Shown here piece after piece: positions 10,451-18,148 of a stretch of 64,000 nt of DNA. A model generated the notes under the pieces. That model was given only the letters and a program-made list of their open reading frames with translations, searched no databases and had not been told where the DNA came from. This DNA comes from Streptosporangiaceae bacterium (GTDB taxonomy: Bacteria; Actinomycetota; Actinomycetes; Streptosporangiales; Streptosporangiaceae). The translations under genes and the position numbers were made by a program. Within the stretch, counting starts at the first letter, position 1. Every line of letters begins with the position of its first letter. The DNA lies in NCBI GenBank assembly GCA_025934375.1, contig JAICYD010000019.1:1-64000 (forward strand). Direction: 5' to 3'.

Positions 10451-11011
10451 GTGGTGGGCAGTGATGCGCTCCTGGCAGCGCGACTCGCGGCCGGAGACGA
10501 TCACGCCCTGACCGAGGTCTTCGACCGCCTGGCTACCGCGGTGTACGAGGGCGCTATTCGCGTGCTCGGCGACGAAGCCGCCGCCCAGGACGTGGTACAA
10601 GATGTGTTCGTGGAGCTGTGGAGCCGCCCTGGCCGGTATGACCCGGACGCCGGCCCGCTGCGGTCCTACCTCGTCATGCGGGCCCGGCACCGCGCCGTAG
10701 ACCTGATCCGCAGCGAACTGCGCCGGGTGGCCCGGCAGGAGCACAGCTACCGCCTCGCGCTCCAGGAGCCAGATCCCTCACCCCACGACGAAGTGATCGT
10801 CTCGGAGGCGGCCGCCGCCGTGCGGGCGGCGATGGGGATGCTGCCCGAGAGCCAGCGCCGGATCGTGGAGCTCGCCTATTTCGGCGGGCTGACCTGCCGG
10901 GAGGCCGCGAAGGCGGCCGGCATCCCGGAGGGAACGGCCAAGTCGCGGCTGCGGCTTGCGCTGGCCAGGCTGGAGACCGTGCTGGATCGCCAGCTGCTGG
11001 AGCCGTCGTGA
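10451..11011 (+). CDS. ECF sigma factor
   Basis: This 186-residue ECF sigma-70 factor has region 2 (residues about 15-85, AAQDVVQDVFVELW, LRSYLVMRARHRAVDLIR) and region 4 (about 120-175, MLPESQRRIVEL, LTCREAAKAAGIPEGTAKSR). The GTG start opens the domain directly. Its TGA overlaps the GTG of the next gene (GTGA), so the MDMPI-type protein is its obligate neighbour and a candidate regulator. An inverted repeat ATGAAA-N9-TTTCAT at 10395-10415, some 36 bp upstream of the start, could be an operator. Confidence 0.88.
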   Translation: MVGSDALLAARLAAGDDHALTEVFDRLATAVYEGAIRVLGDEAAAQDVVQDVFVELWSRPGRYDPDAGPLRSYLVMRARHRAVDLIRSELRRVARQEHSYRLALQEPDPSPHDEVIVSEAAAAVRAAMGMLPESQRRIVELAYFGGLTCREAAKAAGIPEGTAKSRLRLALARLETVLDRQLLEPS

Positions 11012-11979
11012 CCGGCGCCAGCGGGGGCGGCGCCGGCGGGGGCGGCGTTGGCGGGGGCGGCGTTGGCAGGGGCGGCGCCGGCAGGGGCGGCGCCGGCAGG
11101 GGCGGCGTTGGCAGGGGCGGCGTTGGCAGGAGCGGCGGGCCGGCGCTTCCGGCCGGCCTGCGCGAGCGGGTCCTGTCAGCGTCCTTGGAGGCGCGCGCGG
11201 CCGGGCGGGCATGGCCGCTGGTGCCCGCGATCACGGGCGCCGAGGCGTTCACGCGCGCGGCCGACGCCTTCGACGTACTGCTGGGGGCGTTGCGGGAGGA
11301 AGACTGGGCGAGGCCCGCGCTTCGCGAGCTGGACGTCCAGGGCCTGGTCGGGCACCTGACCGGGGTCGAGGAAGACATGCACCGCGCCATCGCGCGAGAC
11401 CCCGAGGTGGCGATGGCCAGCCACGTCGGGTCGACTCAGCCCGCGGCCGACCGCCAGGCCGGGCGCTCTGTCGCGCAGACCCACGCGGAATGGCGACGCG
11501 CGGCCGACCGCACCATTGAGCTCGTGCGCGGCCTCGGCGATCCCGCGGCCGAGCTCGCGGTGCACGGCATGCGGCTGCCGGTGGACTTCCTGCTGATTGC
11601 CCGGGCGTTCGAGCTTTGGGTCCACGAGATCGACATCCGCCGGGCCGTCGGGCTGCCCCCGGCGGTACCTGATGAGTCCACCCTGACCCTGATGACCAGT
11701 TCCGTGGCGGGGATGCTTCCGCTCGCCGCGGCCTTGACCGGGGTGCACGAGCCGACCAGCGTGCACCTGGTGCTGACCGGGGCGGGCGGCGGGACATGGG
11801 ACCTGTCAATTGGCTCGGGCTCGGATGGTTCAGCCGCCACGATCGTGACCGACGCGATCGGCTTCTGCCGCCTGGTGGGCAACCGGGCCGCGCCTGACGA
11901 CCTGGAGCTGTACATCACCGGTGACTCCGGCCGCGCCGCGCGAGTGCTGGCGGCAGCCTCGGCGCTCGCCCTGGACTAG
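11008..11979 (+). CDS. MDMPI-family (mycothiol/maleylpyruvate isomerase-like) protein, putative anti-sigma partner
   Basis: This 323-residue protein begins with a repeat-derived Gly-rich tail (residues about 5-42, units GGVGR/GGAGR) and then a DinB/MDMPI-type four-helix domain: LDVQGLVGHLTGVEEDM (about 109-125), with the metal-ligand His in GHLTG, and ELWVHEIDIRRAVGLP (about 211-226). Proteins of this family act as mycothiol-dependent isomerases or, when fused or coupled to ECF sigma factors, may sense thiol/zinc state; that regulatory role is an inference from the GTGA overlap. The Gly-rich N terminus is unlike the rest of the family. Confidence 0.7.
   Translation: MTGASGGGAGGGGVGGGGVGRGGAGRGGAGRGGVGRGGVGRSGGPALPAGLRERVLSASLEARAAGRAWPLVPAITGAEAFTRAADAFDVLLGALREEDWARPALRELDVQGLVGHLTGVEEDMHRAIARDPEVAMASHVGSTQPAADRQAGRSVAQTHAEWRRAADRTIELVRGLGDPAAELAVHGMRLPVDFLLIARAFELWVHEIDIRRAVGLPPAVPDESTLTLMTSSVAGMLPLAAALTGVHEPTSVHLVLTGAGGGTWDLSIGSGSDGSAATIVTDAIGFCRLVGNRAAPDDLELYITGDSGRAARVLAAASALALD
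11026..11130. repeat. 15 bp in-frame tandem repeat (seven units)
   Basis: Seven units of ggcggcgytggcrgg run from 11026 to 11130 and encode GG(V/A)G(G/R). They lie directly after the start codon of the MDMPI-type gene. Confidence 0.92.
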
Positions 11980-12010
11980 TCAGCTCGGCACTCTGCGACG
12001 GCCCACCATG

Positions 12011-12055
12011 CTTGCTGACGATCGGGCCGAGCTTCGCGACCCGATCGTCAGCAAG
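12011..12055 (+). terminator. Long perfect hairpin after the MDMPI-type gene
   Basis: A perfect 16 bp inverted repeat (left arm 12011-12026, right arm 12040-12055, arm CTTGCTGACGATCGGG) with a 13 nt loop, 32 bp after the MDMPI-type stop. It has no T-tract. It is most simply a transcription terminator, although arms this long and free of mismatches could also be a protein-binding site. Confidence 0.6.
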
Positions 12056-12227
12056 GGAGGTGTCCACGCGGTCGCCGACACGCCGGACAACTTGGCGCTA
12101 ATCGCGCGGGCGGGGTGGGCCCATTCGATGCAGTGTTAGTCGGACTCGACCTGCCTAAGGCGGTCCGGCCAATCGTGGTGTTACCCGGGGTAACCCGGTG
12201 GCCTGCGGGACCGGCCGGGCCGCGCAA

Positions 12228-12331
12228 CTTATCACGAGTTTCGTTCTTATCACGGGTTCCGTTCGTTAGAACCGGGACAAACCGGGCAAAAAATCGACGG
12301 AATTCGTGATAAGACCAGTAGCCGTGATAAG
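12228..12331. promoter_or_regulatory. Four CTTATCACG boxes in mirrored pairs
   Basis: CTTATCACG occurs at 12228-12236 and 12246-12254 on the plus strand and as CGTGATAAG at 12305-12313 and 12323-12331. Within each pair the spacing is exactly 18 bp, and the two left units match at 16 of 18 positions (CTTATCACGRGTTYCGTT). An AT-richer centre with a short CCGGG-CAAA duplication lies between the pairs. This arrangement suits a cooperative regulator site or a replication/recombination locus; no gene in the window obviously explains it. Confidence 0.6.
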
Positions 12332-12377
12332 AGACCGCCCGGGCGCGAGGGTGATGCGGCTCGCCCGGCAACCCCGG

Positions 12378-12779
12378 CTACTGCGCTAGGGCGGGAAGGG
12401 GGCGGCGGTCGGGGGCTACCCATTCCAGGCGAGCTTCGGGGGCCTTCAGGCGGTCGGGAGAGTAGAAGTGGGCTAGCAGCTGGGAGTCGAGGAGGCGGGG
12501 ATTTCGCCCGATGAACTGGGGGAAGGTTTCGGCGGGCCAGCGCTGACGATGGACGGCGACGCACCTGGCCCAGGCCCGGGTGATCGTCTCGTGGTACTTG
12601 GCGGGCTGGCCATGCGCGGCGGCGACCGCGCGGATCGCGTCAGCCATGGCGTCGGATGCCTCGGCGGGGGTGGCGTGCACGGCGAGGTAGCGCCAGGCTA
12701 GCTCGACGTGCTGCCGGTGGCCGAAGCCATCGCCTCGGCTGATGATCTCGTGGAGGATGCCCTTGTCCTGGTCGCGCAT
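12378..12779 (-). CDS. Conserved uncharacterised protein with FGHxxHVxLAWRYL motif
   Basis: A 133-residue all-helical protein. The segments FGHRQHVELAWRYL (residues about 19-32) and KYHETITRAWARC (about 61-73) with conserved His residues are characteristic of a widespread family of unknown function that I recognise but cannot name. The ATG at 12779 opens the conserved region; the larger frame to 13379 is antisense to the hydrolase gene. A perfect 12 bp palindrome GAAGGTACCTTC lies at 12785-12796, immediately upstream, and may be an operator. Confidence 0.7.
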   Translation of the reverse strand: MRDQDKGILHEIISRGDGFGHRQHVELAWRYLAVHATPAEASDAMADAIRAVAAAHGQPAKYHETITRAWARCVAVHRQRWPAETFPQFIGRNPRLLDSQLLAHFYSPDRLKAPEARLEWVAPDRRPLPALAQ

Positions 12780-12901
12780 GTTCTGAAGGTACCTTCCCCT
12801 CCCTCGGGTCGTTAGCGGCCCAAATGCGGCGGCCGGGTGCTGTGCTGGCGGCCATCGCGCGAACGGGGAGGGGAGCCATATGGTGGGGAACGAGCGCGAA
12901 G

Positions 12902-12939
12902 CAGTGCGGCCAGGACAGACCAGTGCGGCCAGGAGAGGG
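12902..12939. repeat. Recent 19 bp duplication in a 5' leader
   Basis: Two adjacent 19 bp copies (CAGTGCGGCCAGGA core) lie directly before the hydrolase start. The second copy provides the AGGAG ribosome-binding site. Confidence 0.6.
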
Positions 12940-12947
12940 TGGTGAGC

Positions 12948-13685
12948 ATGCGGTTTAGCGCGGAGATGACGTCCGATGGCGTGACCCAGCGGCTGTTCGA
13001 GGTTGGCGACGCTCCGGGCGTGGTGTGGGCGCCCGCGCACGCGACGGGGTCGCGGCCGCTCATCCTGCTCGGTCACGGCGGCGGGGCGCATAAGACCGCG
13101 CCATCGACACTCGCCCGTGCCCGCCGGTACGTGATGGGCGGTGGCTACGCGGTGGCCGCGATTGACGCGCCCGGGTGGGGCGGCCGGCCGACGCCACCGC
13201 AGTACCTGCCCTTCAACGCCGAGATCGAGGAGCTGAACGCGGCCGGCAAGCCCCTCGGCGACGCCTTCGCCCGCCGCGGGGTCATCGTCGCGGTGCTCGC
13301 GATACCGGAGTGGCAGGCCGCCATCGACGCGCTCACCTCCCTTGACTGGATCGGCGCGGGCGGCCCGATCGGCTACCACGGGCTGTCGCTGGGCAGCGCG
13401 ATCGGCGTGCCGCTAGTGGCGGCCGAGCGCCGGATCAAGGCCGCCGTCCTCGGCTTGATGGGCCACGAGACCCTCACCGAGTCGGCGCCGCGGATCACCG
13501 TCCCGGTCGAGTTCGTGCTCCAGTGGGACGATGAGATCGTGCCGCGCGAGTCCGGGCTGGCGCTGTTTGACGCCATCGGCTCGGCAGAGAAGACGATGCA
13601 CGCCAACCCGGGCGCCCACATGGACGTGCCGGCGTTCGAGGTCGACAGCTCCGAGCGCTTCTTCGGCCGCCACCTGGCCGGCTAG
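12948..13685 (+). CDS. Alpha/beta hydrolase (dienelactone-hydrolase-like)
   Basis: This 245-residue hydrolase has an oxyanion-type strand LILLGHGGGAHK (residues about 38-49), nucleophile elbow GLSLGS (about 145-150), acid residue in LQWDDEIVP (about 190-198) and catalytic His in NPGAHMDVP. The start is the ATG at 12948 after AGGAGAGGG; a GTG two codons upstream is also possible. The natural substrate is unknown. It stands alone between divergent or convergent neighbours. Confidence 0.8.
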   Translation: MRFSAEMTSDGVTQRLFEVGDAPGVVWAPAHATGSRPLILLGHGGGAHKTAPSTLARARRYVMGGGYAVAAIDAPGWGGRPTPPQYLPFNAEIEELNAAGKPLGDAFARRGVIVAVLAIPEWQAAIDALTSLDWIGAGGPIGYHGLSLGSAIGVPLVAAERRIKAAVLGLMGHETLTESAPRITVPVEFVLQWDDEIVPRESGLALFDAIGSAEKTMHANPGAHMDVPAFEVDSSERFFGRHLAG

Positions 13686-13724
13686 CGAGGCGCTCGCTGG
13701 CGGCCACGGCGACCCGCCGGACAC

Positions 13725-14444
13725 TCAGCCAGCGCGGCGGGCGCGCAGGATCGCGTCGTTGATGGTGACCTCCTCGCCGTCCGGGGTGATTGCCGGGCGG
13801 GGCCGGGCGGCGGCGACCTCGATTACCCAGCCCGCGCCGAGGACGGCGGCCACGTCGTCGGGCGTCCAGCCGTACTCCGCGAGATCGGGCCGGGGCATCT
13901 TCGCCATGTCGCTGAGGTCGTGGCCGACCACGAGGAGGGTTCCGCCGGGGGCGACGGCGGCGGCGAGGTTGCGGAACGTCGTCGGCTGCTCGGCTTTCGG
14001 GATATGCAGGTAGTGCGCGGTGACCAGGTCGTAGGTTCCTGGCGGCGGGGTGGTGGCGAGGTTGGCGTGCAGCCAGGTGATGGCGAGGCCGCGTTCGCTG
14101 GCGCGCTTGGCGGCCCGCTCGATGGCCACGGTGGAGATGTCGGCGGCGGTGACTACCCACCCCTGGGCGGCGAGCCAGAACGCGTCGCCGCCTTCGCCCG
14201 CTCCGGCGTCGAGCGCCGTCCCGGGCTTGAGGCCGGCCGCCTCGGCGACCAGGGCCACGTTAGGGTTGCCGCTCCAGATCTCCGGCTTGGTCCGGTAGCG
14301 CTCGTCCCAGGCCTGCTCGCCATGGGGGGCGACGACGTCCTGGGCGCCGTGCTCGTGACCGGCGTGGCCGTGACCCGGGTGGCCGTGACCCGCGTCGTCG
14401 TGACCCGCGTCGTCGTGACTATCGTGCCCGTGGTTCTCGCTCAT
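13725..14444 (-). CDS. SAM-dependent methyltransferase with His-rich N terminus
   Basis: This 239-residue class I methyltransferase has motif I ALDAGAGEGGDAFWLAAQG (residues about 75-93), acidic motif II TAADIS (about 97-102) and a YDLVTAHYLH motif IV. The N-terminal 35 residues are a His/Asp/Gly repeat (DDAGHDDAGHGHPGHGHAGHEH) likely to bind metal. The ATG lies in an ATGA overlap with the upstream flavoprotein stop and has GAGGAAG before it, so the two proteins are made together. The fold resembles tellurite/thiopurine-type methyltransferases, suggesting metalloid or thiol methylation; the substrate is inferred only. Confidence 0.82.
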   Translation of the reverse strand: MSENHGHDSHDDAGHDDAGHGHPGHGHAGHEHGAQDVVAPHGEQAWDERYRTKPEIWSGNPNVALVAEAAGLKPGTALDAGAGEGGDAFWLAAQGWVVTAADISTVAIERAAKRASERGLAITWLHANLATTPPPGTYDLVTAHYLHIPKAEQPTTFRNLAAAVAPGGTLLVVGHDLSDMAKMPRPDLAEYGWTPDDVAAVLGAGWVIEVAAARPRPAITPDGEEVTINDAILRARRAG

Positions 14445-15403
14445 GCGCACTTCCTCATGGTGGACAGGGTGACCGCGCGCGCGGCGTCGGCCGCGACGAG
14501 GTCCGCGTTGATGACCGCGCCGGCCATGAGGCCAGCGGCGGCGGAGGCGATGACTTGCGCCTGGGGGGCGGCGACGTTTCCGGCGACATATACCCCCGGC
14601 ACGCTAGTCGCGCCGGTCGTCGCGTCCGCCGCGATCCGGGTCCCGATCACCTGCCCGTCGAGGCTCACCTCGACCGGGGCGAGGCCCAAGGGGGCGAGGA
14701 CCTCGGCGTTGGCCACGAACCTCGGCGCGACAACCAGGGCGTCCAGCGCAACGCGGCGGCCGTCGGCGAGCAGGACTCCGGTCAGGCGGTCGTCCGCCGC
14801 CTCGACCTGCGCGACGAGCCCGTCGATCACGGGGATGCCGAGCGCGCTGAACTGGCCGGCCTGCTCGCCGCCGAACGGGGCGGCGGTGTGCCGCAGCATG
14901 GTCACGTCCGAGGTGAGTTGGCGGAACAGCAGCGCCTGGTGCGCCGCGCCGGGGCCGGTGGCGAGGATCCCGACGCGCTTGTCGCGGACCTCCCACCCGT
15001 GGCAGTACGGGCAGTGCAGGACGTCGGTCCCCCAGCGCCCGGCGAGGCCCGGCACGTCGGGGAGCTCATCGCGCAGGCCGGTGGCGACGAGCAGCCGCCG
15101 GGCGGCCACGGCCCGGCCGTTGACCTCAGCGCGGAACAGCTCACCGTCCCGGCTAAGCCGGGCCACCGTGCCAGTTTCGAGGTGGCCGCCGTAGCGGGCG
15201 ACCTCGGCGCGGCCCGCCGCGTAGAGCTCCGCCGGGGGCGTGTCGTCGCGGGTGAGGAAGTTGTGCACATGGTCAGCCGACCGGTTGCGCGGCTCGCCCG
15301 CGTCAACCACCAGGACCGAGCGGCGGGACCGGGCCAGGGCGACCGCGCCGCTCAGCCCGGCTGCCCCGCCCCCGATTACCACGACATCGTAGGTCTCGTT
15401 CAT
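14441..15403 (-). CDS. Thioredoxin-reductase-like FAD-dependent oxidoreductase
   Basis: This 320-residue protein has FAD-binding DVVVIGGGAAGLSGAVAL (residues about 6-23), redox motif HCPYCHGWEV (about 129-138; CxxC of the thioredoxin reductase type), an NADP-binding fold with VGILATGP, and a C-terminal VPGVYVAGNVAAP FAD contact (about 268-280). It probably reduces a disulfide or dithiol partner. The ATG at 15403 opens the FAD domain. The divergent XRE-cupin gene starts 64 bp away and probably regulates this flavoprotein-methyltransferase pair. Confidence 0.87.
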   Translation of the reverse strand: MNETYDVVVIGGGAAGLSGAVALARSRRSVLVVDAGEPRNRSADHVHNFLTRDDTPPAELYAAGRAEVARYGGHLETGTVARLSRDGELFRAEVNGRAVAARRLLVATGLRDELPDVPGLAGRWGTDVLHCPYCHGWEVRDKRVGILATGPGAAHQALLFRQLTSDVTMLRHTAAPFGGEQAGQFSALGIPVIDGLVAQVEAADDRLTGVLLADGRRVALDALVVAPRFVANAEVLAPLGLAPVEVSLDGQVIGTRIAADATTGATSVPGVYVAGNVAAPQAQVIASAAAGLMAGAVINADLVAADAARAVTLSTMRKCA

Positions 15404-15432
15404 GACTTCACCATCGGCCGTCCGGGGCCGAC

Positions 15433-15461
15433 TTGACAAATTTCTTTGCTGGATTAGCAAT
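15433..15461 (+). promoter_or_regulatory. Candidate sigma-70 promoter of the XRE-cupin gene
   Basis: A perfect TTGACA at 15433-15438 is followed after 16-17 bp by a weak TAGCAA-type -10. Transcription would begin close to the ATG at 15468, so the message may be nearly leaderless. The region also overlaps the 5' side of the divergent flavoprotein gene. Confidence 0.5.
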
Positions 15462-15467
15462 AGACGG

Positions 15468-16094
15468 ATGGATGTTGATCCGGTGCTCGATGCGGTTGGC
15501 CAGCGGCTGCGATCGCTGCGCCAGCAGCGCCAGCTGTCACTCGCCGGGCTGTCGGCCACGACCGGCATCTCCACCAGCACGCTGTCGAGGCTGGAGTCCG
15601 GCGGCCGCAAGCCGACCCTGGAACTGCTGCTCGCCCTCTCCCGCGCCTACCAGGTCCCGCTCGACGACCTCGTGGGCGCGCCCCCGGTCGGCGACCCGCG
15701 GGTCCGACTGCAACCACTCCACTTCAACGGCCGGACGCTCATCCCGCTGACCCAGCGGCCGGGCGGGCCCCGGGCGTACAAGATGATCGTCCCGCCGGTG
15801 GGCGCCGAGGAGGGGACCAGCGCGGAACAGAAAGCCCACGAGGGCTACGAGTGGATGTACGTGCTGTCCGGGCAGTTGCGACTGCGACTGGCCGAGCATG
15901 ACTTCGTCATGAAGGCCGGCGAGGTCGCGGAGTTCGACACGCGCGTCCCGCACTGGTTCGGCAGCGCCGGACCCGAGCCTGCCGAGGTGCTCGCGCTCTT
16001 CGGCCCGCAAGGCGAGCGCATGCACGTCCGCGCCCGGCCGCGGGACACAGCGGGCGCTACAGGGAGGCGAGCTTCCGGAAGTCCCAGCTGGTGA
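15468..16094 (+). CDS. XRE-family transcriptional regulator with C-terminal cupin
   Basis: This 208-residue regulator has a helix-turn-helix (residues about 10-65, SLAGLSATTGISTSTLSRLE) and a cupin sensing domain (about 95-185, HEGYEWMYVLSGQLRLRL, KAGEVAEFDTRVPHWF). The ATG at 15468 agrees with the domain start. It is transcribed divergently from the flavoprotein-methyltransferase operon, a common layout for a local repressor. Its 3' end overlaps the convergent PPOX gene by 38 bp. Confidence 0.88.
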   Translation: MDVDPVLDAVGQRLRSLRQQRQLSLAGLSATTGISTSTLSRLESGGRKPTLELLLALSRAYQVPLDDLVGAPPVGDPRVRLQPLHFNGRTLIPLTQRPGGPRAYKMIVPPVGAEEGTSAEQKAHEGYEWMYVLSGQLRLRLAEHDFVMKAGEVAEFDTRVPHWFGSAGPEPAEVLALFGPQGERMHVRARPRDTAGATGRRASGSPSW

Positions 16095-16524
16095 CCTTCT
16101 CCGGGACCAGGCACAGCCAGGCGTGCCGCCCGTCGTAGTGGAAGGTGTCGCCGCCGAGGTACTTGCGGGCCATCAGGAGCTCCGGCTCCGCCAGCGCCGG
16201 GTTGGCCTCGCCGATCCGCGGCACCTCGCCTACCACCTCAACCGACCCTTGCAACTCGGCGCCGCGCAGTTCGTCGTAGGCCTCCCCGGCGTCGACCAGG
16301 ACCGCGACGCGCGGGTCACGGGCCAGGTCGGTCCACCGCTGGCTCTTGACGATAGAGGTGAGCCACATGGCGGCCCCGTCCCAGACGAACCACAGGGGCG
16401 TGTTGTGCGGCCCGGCCGCGCTCACGGTGGCGACGCGGCAGGTCCGTTCGCCGGCCAGGAAGGCGTCCAGCTCAGCGGGGCTCATTGCGATCCGGCGGCC
16501 ACGCCGCTGCTGCCTGACTGTCAT
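16057..16524 (-). CDS. Pyridoxamine 5'-phosphate oxidase-family protein
   Basis: This 155-residue split-barrel flavoprotein has the pattern CRVATVSAAGPHNTPLWFVWDG (residues about 28-49, with N-terminal strands) and SQRWTDLARDPRVAVLVD (about 60-77) of the F420/FMN-dependent PPOX-like group, and an N-terminal RRGRRIAMSPAELDAFL. The ATG at 16524 with GAGGA upstream is chosen over 16557. It might use F420 or FMN; this cannot be decided by eye. It overlaps the 3' end of the XRE-cupin gene. Confidence 0.82.
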   Translation of the reverse strand: MTVRQQRRGRRIAMSPAELDAFLAGERTCRVATVSAAGPHNTPLWFVWDGAAMWLTSIVKSQRWTDLARDPRVAVLVDAGEAYDELRGAELQGSVEVVGEVPRIGEANPALAEPELLMARKYLGGDTFHYDGRHAWLCLVPEKVTSWDFRKLASL

Positions 16525-16612
16525 GTGGAGTCCTCGAGAAAAGAGATTCTTCTGCAACGGAAACGGCGTTCTGCAGTAAGGGGCAGTCTACCGCGACGAG
16601 TCCTGCCGCTCG

Positions 16613-18148
16613 CTAGTCGGCGCTCTGCATGACACTGCCAGTGGACAAGATGGCGGCGGACCACGCCAGCACCGCGAGGGCCGAGCATGCCTCCAGGGCC
16701 GCCGGGCGGGTCGCGACCAGGCCGTACACCAGGGAACCGGCCTCGGCTAGGCAGAACGCGACGACACCGAGCACGGCGTTGCGGACCCGGGTGAGCCTGG
16801 CGTACTGAGCGAGCGCTCCGGGCAGCGTGAAGATCGCCATCGGGATCAGCAGGTATAGCCGCGACAGGGGCGCCCAGTGCAGGGAGCCGATCCCGGCGCT
16901 GAGTACCGCCGCGGTGAGGAACAGCACCAGGGCCAGGACCCGGACGGCGCCGATGGCCCAGGCTCGCCGGGTGAACTCGCCCCCGGCCCCGGGCAACAGC
17001 CGGGCCAGGGAGAGCTGGGATCGCGATGGCGAGGGCAGCGGGCGAGCCGGCGGGGGCAGCACGGCAGTGGCCGCCGGGGAAGCCTCGTCAGCCGCGGCCC
17101 TCGTGCCCGGGCCTGAGGGCGGCCCGGTTACCGGCGATCCGGTGGACGGCGAATCGCCCGGCCGCGGTTCCGCCGGCCGCGACGCGCTGGGCCCCGACGC
17201 GCTGGGCCGCGACGCCGCCGGCAACTTGTCGAGACGGTCAATCCGGGTGCGCAGCTCGCCGGGCTGTCGCCGGCCGGCCGGGGTGGCGAGGCACAGCCGC
17301 AGTTCGGCCGCGAGCGCGCTCGCGGACGCGGGCCGGTCCTGGGGCTTCTTCGCGAGCAGGCGCAAGACCACGTCGCACAGGTCATCCGGGATAGTGTCCA
17401 GCGAGCTTTGCGGCGCCCGGGGAAGGACCATGAGGTGCAGCTCGCGCAGCGCCTGCTCGCCCAAGGCAGGGGGAAACGGCGGCCGGCCGGTCAGCATCTC
17501 GTACAAGGCGCACCCCAGGGCGTACAGGTCCGAGCTGGCGGTGGCCTCGCCCTCCCACTGCTCGGGGGCCATGTAGGCGTACGTGCCGACCCGCCATCGC
17601 GGGCTGGCCGTCAGCTCCGGACGCGGCTCCGGATGACGCTCCGGATGACGCTCCGCGTCGCCGAGCGTGGCGGCGATGCCGAAGTCGCAGACCTTGACCC
17701 GGTTGTCCTGCTTGACCACGAACAGGTTGCCGGGCTTGATGTCGCGGTGGAGCACGCCTTCCCCGTGCGCGACGGCCAGCGCCTCGGCGGACTCGGCGGC
17801 GTAGCGCACCGCCCGCTCGGCCCGCAGCCCACGGGAATTGTCCTTCATGATCGCCGCCAGGTCCCGGCCGCGCAGGAATTCCATGACGATGAAGAACGGG
17901 GCTTTCCTGCCCTCGAAGTCGTGCACCACGGTAATCCCCGGGTGCCGGATCCCGGCGAGAACTGTCGCCTCGTGACGGAATCGGGTGAATGCCGCCTCGT
18001 CAACGGCGAGGTCCTCGCGCATCAACTTGATAGCGACGTCGCGCCGGAGGTCATTGTCGTAGCCGCGCCATATCGTCGCCATGCCCCCGGTGGCCACGAG
18101 GTCCCTGACCTCGTACCTGCCCTTCAGCAGCGTAGGCTGGCGGAGCAC
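16613..18148 (-). CDS. Transmembrane serine/threonine protein kinase
   Basis: This 511-residue kinase has a Gly-rich loop LVATGGMATIWRG (residues about 17-29), Lys41 in VAIKLM, HRDIKPGN (about 134-141), CDFG (about 154-157), MAPEQW (about 193-198) and SSDLYALGCALYEMLTGRPPF. A Pro/Ser/Ala-rich linker (about 300-380) with short GPSASRP repeats leads to four C-terminal membrane spans (about 395-505), with no extracellular sensor such as PASTA. The GTG start lies in a TAGTG overlap with the upstream secreted-protein gene, so the two are stoichiometrically coupled. Confidence 0.9.
   Translation of the reverse strand: MLRQPTLLKGRYEVRDLVATGGMATIWRGYDNDLRRDVAIKLMREDLAVDEAAFTRFRHEATVLAGIRHPGITVVHDFEGRKAPFFIVMEFLRGRDLAAIMKDNSRGLRAERAVRYAAESAEALAVAHGEGVLHRDIKPGNLFVVKQDNRVKVCDFGIAATLGDAERHPERHPEPRPELTASPRWRVGTYAYMAPEQWEGEATASSDLYALGCALYEMLTGRPPFPPALGEQALRELHLMVLPRAPQSSLDTIPDDLCDVVLRLLAKKPQDRPASASALAAELRLCLATPAGRRQPGELRTRIDRLDKLPAASRPSASGPSASRPAEPRPGDSPSTGSPVTGPPSGPGTRAAADEASPAATAVLPPPARPLPSPSRSQLSLARLLPGAGGEFTRRAWAIGAVRVLALVLFLTAAVLSAGIGSLHWAPLSRLYLLIPMAIFTLPGALAQYARLTRVRNAVLGVVAFCLAEAGSLVYGLVATRPAALEACSALAVLAWSAAILSTGSVMQSAD

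Noticed and set aside
12228..12331. Insertion-sequence ends
   Set aside because: Boxes lie in mirrored pairs about 100 bp apart with no transposase between them and no target duplication visible.
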